From the NCBI RefSeq assembly GCF_001680005.1, contig NC_033559.1, forward strand, positions 1,674,001 to 1,738,000: DNA of 64,000 bases, in the 5' to 3' direction. Of the stretch, positions 10,633 through 23,205 are shown piece after piece. The translations under genes and the position numbers were made by a program. The notes under the pieces were generated by a model. It saw only the letters and a list, made by a program, of their open reading frames with translations. It was not told the DNA's origin and did not search any database. Within the stretch, counting starts at the first letter, position 1, and each line of letters opens with the position of its first letter. The DNA is from Plasmodium coatneyi. Its lineage: Eukaryota; Apicomplexa; Aconoidasida; Haemosporida; Plasmodiidae.

Positions 10633-13600
10633 ATGATTGCAGCCACGTGTGCGTTCTCCAATGGGGTCCTCACTATTAAAAGGGGGAAGAAAATGCACCA
10701 TTATGTGTTTGTCTACACACGTAGATCAGCTGCCCGATCGTTTGTCGGGACAGCCATGGGGAAAGGCGACTCACGCAACGGTACCAGAGCGAGTGAAGAG
10801 AAAAAATGGTTACGACATTTAGTGAGACTGCAGAGGGAGTTATATTCCTTACTGAATGTGAGCAGCTGGAAGGATCATTCGCTGTCCCCATCGGACAGAC
10901 TGCGCTGCGGGGCGGCGCCAACAGAACATTCGAATGAAGCTGCAGTCGAAATCCCAAACCACATGAACAAGTCAGTCCGAAAAATGCACAAAGGAACCCC
11001 CATGGAAAATAAAAGAAACAGCGTTATGACCAAAACGGTGGAGGAAAAATACATCGAAGAAACGCTCAATCGTATGTATACCCTAATGAGTAGAACCTCC
11101 CTGAGTAGAGCTCTCCAACTGAGCGAACAAGTCAGCAACAAGGATCTTTACAAAGCCATTTTAATGAAGTACTTCCATAAGATTAACAGAAGGGATAGAA
11201 GAGGAATGCGTCGAGGAGGCAGCATCATCTGCAACGAAGGGACGACGAACGAGTTGTTAAGTCTCTTCCTCATGTGTGCAGACTACTACGTTCGCATGCA
11301 GGGGGATAGGGTAAACAACACGAGGGTACACACCTGTGAGGGGAACGAATTTGAGGACACCCCCTCTGTGTGTAGGGACGTATTGGGCATCCTCACGCAG
11401 GAACTTCGCACCAACTCGGCCACCTTCAAACTGAGGGAAATGAACGAATTGGTATACGCCCTTCTTCGACTGAGAATGGTTGACCCGTTTGTGGTGGGTG
11501 AGGACATCGCTAATGATCTGATTAGAAGGTTTTCCTCTCGGTTGTTTCGAGTGAACTGTGCTGTGATGGAAGCGGGGGAAGGTGAACCCAGCAGGAAAGA
11601 TAAGGACGGGGGTGATGTTTTCCATGAGGGGGGTGAACACGCCATACCTTCAACAGGACAACCGGATCGAGTACCCCCATGTCATGCGATCCACCTGGGC
11701 GATTTGGCCAAAGTCCTATACCAAGTTGTAACGACAAATAAGCGTTTGGTGCGTCACAAAAAAGACCCCCTTTCGGAAGGATTCACAGAGGAGCAAGCAA
11801 CCTTAGTGGATGCTATCCTCGCGTATTCAAAAAATGAATTTAAAGAAAGAACACTTGTTAAGGATAAGCTTTTCTGGCGGAGTTGCACTTCCCTGCTTTA
11901 CAGCTTAACCGTTTTGTATAGCAAAAAATGGCACGCCGATTGTGTGGAAATATATGACCATGTAGTGAAGGCATACGATGAATGTTTCGACGTTAACTTG
12001 GCTGACCTGCTTAGCCTTAACTGCCACGAGTTTAAGAACTTCGGAAAGGAGCACTGGCCTGAGGAGGAGGGGAAGAGAGCATGTCTTCTTAAAAGCATTT
12101 CCCATTTTTGCAATTCCAAGGCGACATCGATCAAGTTCATCCTTTCGATGAATGAGCAACCTGTGGAGAAGCAAACGGTTCTTTCCCTGGAGGAGTTAAT
12201 CAAGCTGGCCTACGCCGTGACATTTTTTTACAAACAATTGGGATCTTCGGGGGAGGACATAAAAGCGAAATGGAGTCACCGTGTGAGGAGAGTCATTTCG
12301 TCATTATTGCTCGTTACAGACGGGTTGGTGGAACGGGCCGTTCTGGATGCCCTCCCAATGAAGCGCCAAAATGGTGGAAACGAAGTGAATGTAGGGGCCC
12401 TCCTGAAACGCCTAAGTCATTTAGCAAATGTGTACTACGAGCACCACATAGGGGACATGAAGGTCCTCTGCGCCTTAACCGTCTTGATTAGCAAATGCAA
12501 GGACGTCGATCTGGTCGTTCTGAGTAATATTCTGAATATTTTCACCAAGTTGGACTTTTCCTATGACGCCTTTTTTGTCTGTTTTTTTTTTTCTAACTGT
12601 ATGGGGAAGGGCTACCTGGGTGAGGAGGTTTTGCGGGCTCGCTTTTTCGAGCGGAATGAGCGTACCGATGATCGTTTCATCGAACAGACTGATGAGAGGA
12701 GGAAACCGATGGCGTTTTACATATGGAGGGCTTTCATTAAATGCGTGAAGAGGAGCGTGTCGGACAAACAGAAGTTGAAGGACCTTTCCCCCGTGAATAT
12801 TACTAAACTTATGAATGGGCTGATCCATTTCAAGTGTCTGGATAAGCAGTCCATAGAGTTTCTCATGAGGATAATATCGGCTCAGTATAAGCGAGGAGAA
12901 TCAGTTGCAATTACGAACCGGCCATGTCACAATAATGTAAATACCTACGGCGAAATAGCTGGAGGAGCAAACTTCAACCTGGTTTCGCTAGGATCGCTGC
13001 TTAACTACATGAGCATGACAGACGATATTCAGTGTTACGAAGCGAAGATTAAGCTTGTCCAAATGATAGCCGAAAAAGTAGTGAAGAGAGAAAATTCGTT
13101 CGACGCGAGGTTGCTATGTAGCGTTTATATTAGTTACGCTAGATTGAATATATATGACATAGGTCTCTTCTATACAATAAGGAAACGACTTAACTTGATT
13201 CAGTTAAACGACCTGAACGTGTTGAGCATTCTTTCCTATATGAATAAAGCGGGAATATATGACGGGGAACTTTTACGCAATTGCTTTAATAACGCATTTG
13301 CCAAGTGGAGAAGCAAAACGAAGCAACGATTGTCTTATGCAGTTCACCTTTTATTCATCTTAACGTCTGTAAGTCAGACTTTCCTGTTTGACAATTTCTA
13401 CAGAATTATTTGCCGCGCGTTGGAAATTATTTCCTACGTGTATAGTGTGTGCAAGGATAGCGACGAAGCAGGAAAAAAAAAAAAAAAAAAATTATCGTAC
13501 AATTTTTTTTCCATGTTGCTTATCAGTCTGCACACTTTTCACCACTTTTTCTTGGACATCCATTTGGGGCAAAATGGAAGAAGAATTTTGGACAGTGTGA

Positions 13601-13830
13601 GTAGGGACTATCTGAAAATTTTTCATTTTTTTTTATGTCAACATTGGGAAGTGAAGGACGGGATGGGCGCCACGAATTCACAAATTCAGAAGAATGTGCT
13701 GACGGCGCTACGCCAGGTGGTGAGCAAAGACGTGTGTATCTGTTATGAGTACGCCTTGAGCGGCACGCCCTACCTGGTTGACATGGTACTGCAGAGGGGA
13801 AACGCCAGTGAGGAGGATACACAGCGGTGA
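10633..13830 (+). CDS. Large helical-repeat protein with RAP-like C-terminal signature
   Basis: A single long frame. The first in-frame ATG is at 10633, giving about 1065 residues. The N-terminus is basic and could be an organellar targeting peptide. The body is a long array of helical pairs, rich in Leu, Lys and Arg, with no enzyme motif. The last 40 residues carry QKNVLTALRQVV, then TPYLVDMVL, which matches the start of a RAP domain and the ends of two other proteins in this window. The frame stops shortly after (EEDTQR). A GTGAGG donor-like site overlaps the stop at about 13826, so a further exon completing the domain is possible. Candidate acceptors lie near 13875-13880 and 13930. A coding A run near 13472-13489 gives poly-Lys. 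RAP-type proteins of apicomplexans act in mitochondrial RNA metabolism. That role here is inferred. Confidence 0.78.
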   Translation: MIAATCAFSNGVLTIKRGKKMHHYVFVYTRRSAARSFVGTAMGKGDSRNGTRASEEKKWLRHLVRLQRELYSLLNVSSWKDHSLSPSDRLRCGAAPTEHSNEAAVEIPNHMNKSVRKMHKGTPMENKRNSVMTKTVEEKYIEETLNRMYTLMSRTSLSRALQLSEQVSNKDLYKAILMKYFHKINRRDRRGMRRGGSIICNEGTTNELLSLFLMCADYYVRMQGDRVNNTRVHTCEGNEFEDTPSVCRDVLGILTQELRTNSATFKLREMNELVYALLRLRMVDPFVVGEDIANDLIRRFSSRLFRVNCAVMEAGEGEPSRKDKDGGDVFHEGGEHAIPSTGQPDRVPPCHAIHLGDLAKVLYQVVTTNKRLVRHKKDPLSEGFTEEQATLVDAILAYSKNEFKERTLVKDKLFWRSCTSLLYSLTVLYSKKWHADCVEIYDHVVKAYDECFDVNLADLLSLNCHEFKNFGKEHWPEEEGKRACLLKSISHFCNSKATSIKFILSMNEQPVEKQTVLSLEELIKLAYAVTFFYKQLGSSGEDIKAKWSHRVRRVISSLLLVTDGLVERAVLDALPMKRQNGGNEVNVGALLKRLSHLANVYYEHHIGDMKVLCALTVLISKCKDVDLVVLSNILNIFTKLDFSYDAFFVCFFFSNCMGKGYLGEEVLRARFFERNERTDDRFIEQTDERRKPMAFYIWRAFIKCVKRSVSDKQKLKDLSPVNITKLMNGLIHFKCLDKQSIEFLMRIISAQYKRGESVAITNRPCHNNVNTYGEIAGGANFNLVSLGSLLNYMSMTDDIQCYEAKIKLVQMIAEKVVKRENSFDARLLCSVYISYARLNIYDIGLFYTIRKRLNLIQLNDLNVLSILSYMNKAGIYDGELLRNCFNNAFAKWRSKTKQRLSYAVHLLFILTSVSQTFLFDNFYRIICRALEIISYVYSVCKDSDEAGKKKKKKLSYNFFSMLLISLHTFHHFFLDIHLGQNGRRILDSVSRDYLKIFHFFLCQHWEVKDGMGATNSQIQKNVLTALRQVVSKDVCICYEYALSGTPYLVDMVLQRGNASEEDTQR

Positions 13831-14196
13831 GGATACGTGGTGGTGACCCATCAGCAACTTGCCCAACCTTCCTCAAATTGTTAGCACCGCGCGGACCTTT
13901 TTCCGTGAACAATTTGGTAATTCGTAGTAGGAGTTCACACAAGACCGAAATGGAGTTAACCTTGGTGATTTTCCCCACGTCGCTACGTGTACCCCCCCGA
14001 CTGCAAGTATGTCGAGCTTCAAATCAGTTTTTATTCCCCAATGTACAAAAGGGGGACGTAAACCCTGTGGGAGAAAATCATACTAAAAAAAAAAAAAATC
14101 CTACCTGTAGGGAGGAACTCCTTTCTGTAGCGTCGTTTTCCCTTTTTGTTCCTCTTCGAAACGGTTTGCGCGACCCGAGGGAAGGCGCCACCAGTG

Positions 14197-14231
<35 letters not shown>

Positions 14232-14601
14232 ATGCTATACATACGTGCATATGTTTTAGAGGGGCATACCTTACTTGCGACCCGATTGGCGTAATCTTAA
14301 AAAAAAAAAAAAGCGCAAAACAGTACAATGCAAAAAGGGCCAATATGAAAAGGACGAGCAGACTACACAAGGGGATATCGTAATAATTGAATACGTGAGG
14401 CCAACCCGTGTGGCTCTTCACCCCAGTTGAGGAAAGGGCCCTCCGGAAGGTGTAGCCCGATGCTGTTCACTCGATGAAGCTCGTCCGGAGGGACCACTCT
14501 GTCGGACGCAATCTGCGTGACGCATACAACGCATCACGAATCACGAATCACGTGTGAAGAGTGACCGTTCATTTGTCATTGCCTCCACCCCCACACGCAA
14601 G
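13831..14601. other. Intergenic region upstream of VPS45
   Basis: Poly(A) runs at 14084-14098, 14203-14230 (28 nt) and 14299-14312, plus a short 7-bp repeat (GAATCAC) near 14536-14552. No gene is seen, apart from possible acceptor sites for a further exon of the preceding gene. Confidence 0.5.
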
Positions 14602-16722
14602 ATGGAGAGCAACCCGTACGTGTTCAAGAGCCTCGTGCAGATCTACGAGGAGTACCTGAACCTGATGATACACCGTGTGAAGGGTTACAAAGTGCTCATC
14701 CTGGATGACGAGACGAAGACGATAATTTCGCTGATCTTCTCACACTCGTACATTTTAGAGAAGGAGATTTTCCTCACGTTGAATTTTAACGACAGTAACA
14801 TTTTCGAAGATGCAACAACCAGCAGCGGTGGAAAAAATAACAAGTTCGATTTTAAAAATTACAAAATAAAAAATTTGAAACATCTGAAGGCCATTTTTTT
14901 ATTAAGGCCGACACATAGCAACATTCTGAAGTTAATGAAGGAGCTCAGGAAGCCAATATTTCTGGAGTATTATCTCTTCTTCACCAATGTCCTGAGCGAT
15001 AAGTACACAGAAAAGCTAGCCAAGGCGGATGAGTTCGAAGTGGTAAAAAATATTATGGAATATTACATAGATGCGTATGTCCTGCATGATAATTTGTTTT
15101 CCCTAAATATTGATTACACGTCTTTTATGTACAAAAGTGACGATAAGCATTGCCTCTCCGTTGGGGATAGAGGTAGGAACAGGGGGAGGAAGAAGAAAGG
15201 TCCTTTTTTGAAAAATACACCAGGTATAAACTGGACGGATGGAAACAAATATGATAAGCTTACCATTGATGAGTTTGGACAAATTGGGGAAGGAAATATG
15301 GACGCCTTCTCCAGTGCACCACTTCAAAGTAATAGCGATTACAATGCCAGCACCATTGCCGATGATGTGAGCAGCTATTCCAGCTTTGCCCTGTTTGAAA
15401 ATCAAGTGGTCCAGAGGATAGTGGACGGAGTTTTCTCCTTGCTTTGCTCCGTTAAGCAAGTGCCCGACATTATCTACAATAGGAACTCCCCCATTTGTAA
15501 GCACATAATTGACTTGTTGAAAATTAAGATGCTACGAAACGAATCAGTCTTTTCTGGCGTGTTGGATTCGTATGAAAGGTACAATGGAGAGGTGGAGAGG
15601 CAGATAAAAATGGCTAATCAGCAGGGCGAACATGGTAACTACCAGTTTAATAGCATCATCGGGAATCAGCCTCTAAACATGGGGAGTGAGGGAAACTGTT
15701 GCTATATGCTAATTCTGGACAGAAGGGAAGACCCCATCACTCCGCTGCTAACCCAGTGGACCTACCAAGCGATGCTGCACGAGCTGATCGGCATAGAGAA
15801 CAACAAAATAAATATGGGAGATAATTCGGAAGAACCTCAAATAGTGATGTCGTGCATATATGACGATTTCTACAATGAGCATTTGTTTGACAATTTTGGA
15901 GACCTCGGAAAAGCTGTCAAAACGTATGTGGATATGTACCAAGAGGAGACCTCTAGAAAGAGCAACCTAGAATCAATAGACGACATTCAGAAGTTTATAG
16001 AGATTTATCCAAATTATAAAAAGCTCTCTGGGAATGTCACGAAACATGTGAATATTCTCCACAAGTTTTCCGAAATTGTAGAGAAGAGACAACTCTTTTA
16101 CATGTCCGAGCTAGAACAGTCCATTGCCATTTACGACAAAAAAAGTGAACACTTCAAGCAGGTCATCGACACGATTAGAAATGGCATATACACTAATTAT
16201 GATGTGTTACGGCTGTCCTTGTTGTACACCCTCAAGTATGAGGATGAAGAAGAAGTCGAGATGATCAAAACGGAGTTGACCAAAAGGAATATAGACAAGG
16301 ATCAAGTGCTACTCATAGATGCCTTACTAATGTATGCCAGTGAAGAAGCAAGAAATAACCAGCTATTCAAGGAGCAGACATTTTTGGACTTTGCAAAAAC
16401 GACGATAACCAGAACGATCAAAGGAACCTCCAACGTTTTTACGCTACACAAATCGTACATTTATTACCTCATTGAAGATTTGCTGAAATCCAAGCTGGAC
16501 AGTCAAACGTACACCACGACCAACTTGCTCAACATCGAACCCAATGTGAATAAGCGAGTCAACTCCATGATTGTGTTCTTCATCGGGGGGGCCACCTACG
16601 AGGAGTACCGCGACCTGCAGTATCTGAGCAAGCGGTACAACATTTCCTTTCTGCTTGGTGCTACCCAGCTACACAATTCGCAGTCCTTCCTGGCAGACGC
16701 GCTGCAGCTGGTCAAGGACTAA
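14602..16722 (+). CDS. VPS45: Vacuolar protein sorting-associated protein 45 (Sec1/Munc18 family)
   Basis: This protein of about 706 residues spans a full Sec1/Munc18 fold. SM proteins clasp SNARE bundles, and Vps45 serves Tlg2/syntaxin-16-type SNAREs in trans-Golgi/endosome traffic. In apicomplexans it has been linked to endosome-like compartments. Near residue 371 is the SM hallmark LDRREDPITPLLTQWTY, followed by the helix YQAMLHELIGI. N-terminal segments MESNPYVFKSLVQIYEEYL and KVLILDDETKTIISLIF are typical of Vps45, and the C-terminal GGATYEEYRDLQYLS matches the family's final strand and helix. I start at ATG 14602 rather than an ATG at 14554 because the sequence then begins with the conserved helix. 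A Lys/Asn-rich insertion lies near residues 185-215, a common Plasmodium feature. No introns are needed. Confidence 0.93.
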   Translation: MESNPYVFKSLVQIYEEYLNLMIHRVKGYKVLILDDETKTIISLIFSHSYILEKEIFLTLNFNDSNIFEDATTSSGGKNNKFDFKNYKIKNLKHLKAIFLLRPTHSNILKLMKELRKPIFLEYYLFFTNVLSDKYTEKLAKADEFEVVKNIMEYYIDAYVLHDNLFSLNIDYTSFMYKSDDKHCLSVGDRGRNRGRKKKGPFLKNTPGINWTDGNKYDKLTIDEFGQIGEGNMDAFSSAPLQSNSDYNASTIADDVSSYSSFALFENQVVQRIVDGVFSLLCSVKQVPDIIYNRNSPICKHIIDLLKIKMLRNESVFSGVLDSYERYNGEVERQIKMANQQGEHGNYQFNSIIGNQPLNMGSEGNCCYMLILDRREDPITPLLTQWTYQAMLHELIGIENNKINMGDNSEEPQIVMSCIYDDFYNEHLFDNFGDLGKAVKTYVDMYQEETSRKSNLESIDDIQKFIEIYPNYKKLSGNVTKHVNILHKFSEIVEKRQLFYMSELEQSIAIYDKKSEHFKQVIDTIRNGIYTNYDVLRLSLLYTLKYEDEEEVEMIKTELTKRNIDKDQVLLIDALLMYASEEARNNQLFKEQTFLDFAKTTITRTIKGTSNVFTLHKSYIYYLIEDLLKSKLDSQTYTTTNLLNIEPNVNKRVNSMIVFFIGGATYEEYRDLQYLSKRYNISFLLGATQLHNSQSFLADALQLVKD

Positions 16723-17642
16723 CGCGGGGGAAGTCGCGCGGCTCAGTCGACAGGGAGAACTGCGATTTGTGTCCCCCGTTTCGTTTGCCCTTTTTTTTTT
16801 CTCTTTTTTTCCGTTAACCACATGAAGGTGCCCAAAACGTGACCATTTCCCCATTCGGCATTTTTCCTACCATTGCCTTGTTAAATACCCCATTGGGATA
16901 CCAAACGGTTGACCAGCCTAGCCCCATGTCGTGCCACATGGTTGAGATGCGTCTCCTCCCCCGAGGTGTGCGCCTATCCGAATATAGTCGTACAACAGTT
17001 TAGTTGTGCAAAATTGAGACACACGTGCTCCTCTTCTTTCAAAGTTTAAATGTGCCCTGCTTGGCGCTTTCCCCTTTTGAGCCAATGGCTTCAAAAAAAA
17101 AAAATAAATAAAAATAAAATTACCTGACTGTTCAGGCAAATTGTGCCATTTTCGCAGTGTAGGTAGCGAAATACCTGACCAGAGAGAGGACGAAAAAAAA
17201 AAAAAAAAAAAAGTTTGCACACACGAAAACGCTCCGCGGCGGCAAACGAAAAAAAGTAACAGAACAAGTCTTGACGCATGTGCCAGTTTACCCCTTGTGC
17301 ATACACTTTGGAAAAGGGGCACATTAACTTAGACCAATACTGGTGAGGGAGAAAAATCACACAGTAAGAAATAGTAAGGCAGAGTAAATAAACAAAGCGG
17401 AATACACGCATATAAATACACACACGGGTGTATACCTATTTATGTGTGTTTAATTTTTTTTTTTTTGTTCGAACATCCCCACCTCAAGCCTACCAACGTT
17501 GCAGCGCCAAGCAAATTAAACCAACTGGGTTGAACAGTGAAAAGACGCCCTTCGTTGGGAGAAACAAAGTGGAGCATGCAAAACAAATGCGACCGAAAAT
17601 TCCTGCGCAGAAAGAGGAAGCGCTCAATTCGCGAAGAATTCA
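16723..17642. other. Intergenic region
   Basis: T/A-rich low-complexity tracts occur at about 16789-16808, 17094-17120, 17193-17211 and 17454-17466. No gene is seen. It is presumably the VPS45 3' UTR plus the promoter of the next gene. Confidence 0.55.
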
Positions 17643-20600
17643 ATGGAGTTTGGATTAGCCCCTCTACGAAATGATGCAGCGAAGAGAATCGAGTTCACCC
17701 CGGAATACGTGCACGGGTACAGTGGGGGCAGAAATAACATTCTCAAGTTCGCCAATAGGAAGGTTATCTACCCCGTTGACAATTTGGTCGTCGTGTACGA
17801 CCTGCTGGACCGAGTGCAGTCCATCTTTGCGCAACACCTGAATGAGGTAGCTAAAAAAAAAAAAAAAAAAGAACAAAAAACGGGTTTAGAATAATTTCGC
17901 TCAATTTTTCCCCTTTTCATCGGGTGTACTTTCTGCTAATCTGATTATGTCGAAATGCCACACCTGGAGTGTAACCCGTAATAGAATTACGCGCATCGTT
18001 TGTCTTGCCCAATTTTCAGGTGACCCTGGTCAGGTGCAGAGAAAGCGGCAGAACTGTCCTGAGCGCTGAGGAGAGCAACAACAACGTGAGAATATACCTA
18101 TGGGACAAGCAAAACTTTAAAATTTTAGCCAAAATAAAGATAAAGAAGAAAAATTTTCTAGATATAGAGTTTTTAAACGATGGGGACATTTTCCTTCTGT
18201 GCAAGTGGGCTGGTAAGTTAGTCTGTCTGGTTCTGTCCGTGGAGAACTGCCGCGACAGGGGGGTGCATCTCAGTCTGAGCAGCGTGTGCGTGGTGAAGGT
18301 GGGAGAAGGGTATTACGGAGCAGCTCCACGGAGAAGAAGACAGAATGGGGAAACAGATGATGGTGGCAACGGTGGGGATGCCATGGCAGGGGAGGCCACG
18401 AAGAGGAGCAATCCTTTCCGGTTGGTCAGGAAAAAGCGCGCAAAAAATGACACACACATAATTGCCAACCGAAGGGCAAAAGGGGCTACTCCTGAGAAGT
18501 CCTACTTTAGGAAGGTAACCATGGCAGATGCGGCAAACTTCGTGCAGGTGAAAGATGGCAGAAAAGGGGGCCATCCACATTATGACATATCGTTTCTAAT
18601 GCCATTTGTGAAGGAGAGGAAAAGGTCCAAGAGGCTGCTAGCAAAATTTGGAGTGTCCGTACCGATTGGCAATAATGTGTGCATATACAACGGGGAGTAC
18701 ATGTTGGTTTACGTGATGAAAAATGGCATCCTTTACGAAAGGCTGAGGAGTGAACGGGTTAGCAGTGCCTCATTTTTAAATGGTGGTAGCTTTTCTAAAG
18801 CGGAGCAGGGTCTCCACTTTTTTTCTTTCCTTTCGATGGACCTATTTATGAGTGGTTCACTTTTGTGTGACCTCTCAGGGGAAGTAAAAAGAGATGAATC
18901 GCATGGGGGGTTCCCAGTATGGACAGACGGCTCAGTTAGTGAACGGATCATCTGGGAGGGGGATTCACCCAATGAAGGTCCAATAACAAAGGAGGCTCAT
19001 CTTAACATGATAAAATGCGTGACTAATCGGCTTGACAATTTTTTAGGAGATGAAATTAGTGCCATCGCGGTTGTCACCTGTTTGTGTGTAAACGAGGGGG
19101 ACGACATAGATGTTGTTTTGAAGCTACAAAGGAGAGTCCATCATGGTGAACGAGATAATACCCTAGAATTGCGCCCCCCAAAAGGGAGAAGCGTGAAGAA
19201 GTCTCCCTCACGAAGAAAAAAAATCCTCGTGGTGGGGACCAAACAAGGCGTAATAATAATAGTAGATTTTAGAAAACCCCACAGGGTAGAACATTTAAGG
19301 AAATTTTCCACCGAAAGGATTGTCTCCATTTTTACTCATCAAAATTGGGTAGTGGTACTGAGCTCTTCCGGGGTGTTACATTTTTTGGGGATGCCCAATT
19401 ATGAGACGTCTAAATCGGTTGACATATTTTGCTCATGGGGTGGTGACTCTTCCTCTGTTAATAGTAGCAGCTTGTCGACAACGAGGGGGACGTCCGATTG
19501 GACGCCCTTGGGGGGGAGGTCCATAAATTCATTCAGAGGAAGCCCCCCAAGTAGCAGGAGTGGTGTCCAAATGGGAAACAACCCAACACGTAGCTATACT
19601 GAACAGAAGGGAAAGGGATCATCTGTAGGGTTATTATCTTCCTCCGTTAGGATCAGTCCAACCATGAAGGACAAGGAGAGTAGAAGGATCATATGCGCTT
19701 CTTGCCTCCTAGATATTTATACCCTCGTGTTGGGAACCTCAAATGATGAGATGGTTCTTCACAACCTGATTTCCAATGAGACCTGTCCAATTTATCCAAA
19801 CAGGCAGAAGATAAACTGCTTCACGCTAGACAGCGATCATGTGTTTTACAATGTAGAAAGGTGTCTTTATAAGATGAGCTTAGTTCAGTATAACTCCCCC
19901 GTGAAGGTGGTGACTTTAACAGAGGGACCCATTTCATCCTTTGTGTTTCTGTCAAGTGGAGTGTTAATATGCGGGACGGTGAGGGGCAGTTTGTGCTTCT
20001 TCGCCATTTCGGAGGGAAGGGCCAAAGTGATTAACAAGGTTCCCATGAAGGAGTTTGCTTCAGCAGGGGTAAGGGCGGCGCGGTGCGTTAGCGGCATTCC
20101 CAACATGTCCTACATTCCGACCATTCATGGTGGTGACTCCCCGTTTGGAAGAGAACATAAACAGAAAAATGATCCCAAGGAGAACCCAAACGAAGTCATA
20201 TGTTCAATTGGTAAAGTGGTACCTAACTGGAGATACCCCAAACGAAGGAACTTTGGAAGGATGAACGAAGTGACATCTCGGGCGAAACAAATCAGTTGGC
20301 TAGTTCTGAACAAGGCAAGGAATATCTTGTTGTGCGCAACTGAACGGTGTATATATCTGTTTAGAATCCACGTGGGGGGAAATGAAAAGGTCGACTTGAG
20401 GTACCTCAGATGCCTCCACTTTGAGCGCACCATTGTTCATGTAAATTTGGTCCAAAAATATGACAACTTGTTCTACGTTGCAGTGAGGGAGGGTATCCAT
20501 AACACGAGCGGTGGGAACCGCTACAGCTATCACTTGTGCTCCTTTAGCTGCGCGAAAAGTAGGAGAGTCAAAATGATTGACCTGTGCAGGAACGTATTGC

Positions 20601-22381
20601 TTGAAAGTACGCGCCTTTGTCCTTTTCTGCATCCACGTGAGGGACGTTTTGGTTTGCTAAAGGATAAAGTTGTCTTCCTTCTGAATCCATACACCTTTGC
20701 AGTGTATTCATGCGGTGTTAGGAAGACGACGAAGCGGGACCAGGCAAACACACAAAGAGGGGTGAGCAGCAACATAAGCTGCGTTACCTCCTGGGGAGAA
20801 TTAACAATCGGAGGAAAAAATGACTCCAAGGAAGGAGATACAGTTTGTCCCTTCAGAAATGCCCACATCGATATTAGTCTTTTTTGGAAAAGTAGGAAGA
20901 CGGATCGTAGCGGTCCATGTAAGTCGACGATCCGCCAAGGGGCACAACGCATATTGGGGAAAGTGGCCAAGAGGGAGCCACACACGGAAGAAGACAACTA
21001 TAAAGCGCCTCTTAGAAAGGACCACAGCGCTAACCACAAGCCAAAATGTGAAGCAACGCTGAAAGGGTCTCCCAACTTGAGCGGAGAAAACAAACAAGTG
21101 AAGGAAAGGCAAGAAGAATTCAACGGAAGGAAAATGAAGGACTACACAAAATATAAACTGTTAAGGAATATTTTGCAAAAAAGGACAAGTCTGAACGGTG
21201 ATGGATTCTTTCTAGGCCCTAATCAAAACGGGACACCCAACATGGGGCAGAGGTATAAAACACATTTGCAAGTCCCCCCCGGTGCAGGTCACGAAGAGGA
21301 AGAAAAAAATACTAGTCCAAGGGAACATAGAGGGTACATTCAGATGAACGAGGTAGAGAATGATAATGATGGGTCAATTTCCAACCGGTGTAACGGAGAC
21401 ACAATTGATCAGAGCAAAGTTACAGGGAGGACAACCCTCAGGAGATGGAGTCCAGAAGACTCTGTAAAAAAATATTTAAGGAAGTACTTGGGTGTCTGTA
21501 TTCTGCACGAAGGTGAGGAAACGGGAAGGACGTGCAACAACGCGGAGGAAGATCCGGACGGTCCTTCTGCTGGTGATAAACAGGAGAAGGTATATTTCCC
21601 CCTAAGCGAAGGAGTCACTGGGAAGGTTAGCACGCGAAAATCACACATAGGAAGTAGGAACATCCAGAGAGGCACCCGCATACAGGGAATATCAGTTAAA
21701 CCGTTGGGGGGAGATAACAATGTTGGGAGAACAAGGCTGAAAGGGAAGAAGACGCTTGTTCGTGAGAAAGCTCTTAATGGAGATTTCCCGAGGGGCATTT
21801 CTCACAGTGGGGTGAGGTGTAACGATAGGGGTGACAGCAAAAGGGGAACACGTAGTTGTACCTCCGCACAGGCATGTGATAAGCGTGAAGTGTGCGTAAA
21901 GAGTGAAGATGCCCTCAGAGGAGGGAGAGCTCCTATTGATGACTACACAGGTGGGATAAACAAAGACGTTGTTAAGCTAAACAATCACACGCAGCATATG
22001 TTCGATCGAGAGGGGGGTAACGCGAATTGCAACCCTTGTTGTGTTAAGAAGGGGGAAAAGGGCCCTAGCACGTTTTCCACGACGAACCAAAAAAAACATC
22101 CCCAAAAAATTTGCCGCATGACAACACAGAATAATAAAATAAAGCCCGGAAAGGCACCTAAACATGCGGTACTACGTCAGATGGGGAGAAACATTCAGTC
22201 GGGAGAAAATGGAGAGGTGAAGTACCCTCTTAACATGTGCAAAATTCGAGAGAAAGAAAAAGTCGATGGGGAAAAGACTCTCGTGGATGACAGGGTCACC
22301 TCACCACGGGGATGTACAAATGTGTATATTAAGGCCCCATTTGCGATTAATTCGATCGAAATTGTGCCGGATCATAGATGA
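17643..22381 (+). CDS. WD40-type beta-propeller protein with long basic C-terminal tail
   Basis: Two exons, 17643-17846 and 18020-22381, are joined in phase 0 across a 173-nt intron (AATGAG|GTAGCT ... TTTTCAG|GTGACC), giving 1521 residues. Exon 1 plus the start of exon 2 read like the first blades of an axonemal CFAP-type propeller: GRNNILKFANRKVIYPVDNL, then a VRIYLWDKQNFKIL blade end. Further weak blades extend to about residue 950 (for example KILVVGTKQGVIIIVD and SSFVFLSSGVLICGTVRG). The last ~550 residues are low-complexity, rich in Lys, Arg, Asn and Gly, with no domain visible. Its best guess is a flagellar (male gamete) or other scaffold protein, because many Plasmodium CFAP homologues look like this. 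The precise family is not certain. Confidence 0.8.
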
Positions 22382-23205
22382 TGCGAATGTACTTTTTGTT
22401 CTATCCGTTATGGCACGTGGAGGCAGGGGCGACTGCGGCCTCTGCGCGAATGAGGTTTTCCCCCTTTTGTGAATTGCTCACTGGAAGAGCGGAAAATGTG
22501 AAGGAGCATTCTCGCTTACAAAAATACCATTTGTTAAACTGGATTGCAACATCGCTATCTGTAGCTAGCTTTTTCTATATTTTTTTTTTTCCATCACCTT
22601 CGAAAAGTGGGTAACTTTTCAATTTTTTTATGAACTGTTCATAAAAAAGTGGTTAGCTAGCTGTTAAAAAAAAAAAAAAAATAAAGAGAAGAAATTATAA
22701 AAAAAAAGCTACCTGTGTGTACACATCCTTGTTGCATTCCCAGTAGTAAAAAAATGATTATTAGTAGGTGATTGAATGTACAACGGCCATTAGACAGAAT
22801 TGCGAAAATGCACTTTTTCATAGTTCTGTTGTTAAAATGGCGATTTAACAACTGTGTAAAGGTAAAACTTGTGTTTACAATTGGAGATTCTTGCCCGAAT
22901 GGAACCCCCACCATCACCAGTTGGGGAAGGCAGAAAAGGAATGCGACACTGCGCATAAGAAGGAATTTCCCCATTTGTTGGTAATTTACGCAGGTATGAG
23001 TACCTTTTTTTGTGTATGTTCACGTGCGAATATGGTCCACATGTAGCAGTGAGGCGCGCTTTCACTAATGTCACCCTGCGTAAGGATTATCAGATAAATG
23101 GGCGAAGAGTGAACTGCCATCCGCGGGGAAGGGTGGAGAAAGAGGGGTTCGTCCATAACCCCCAAATGGTTAATTATATGTATATGAACGTACAAGCACA
23201 CATTG

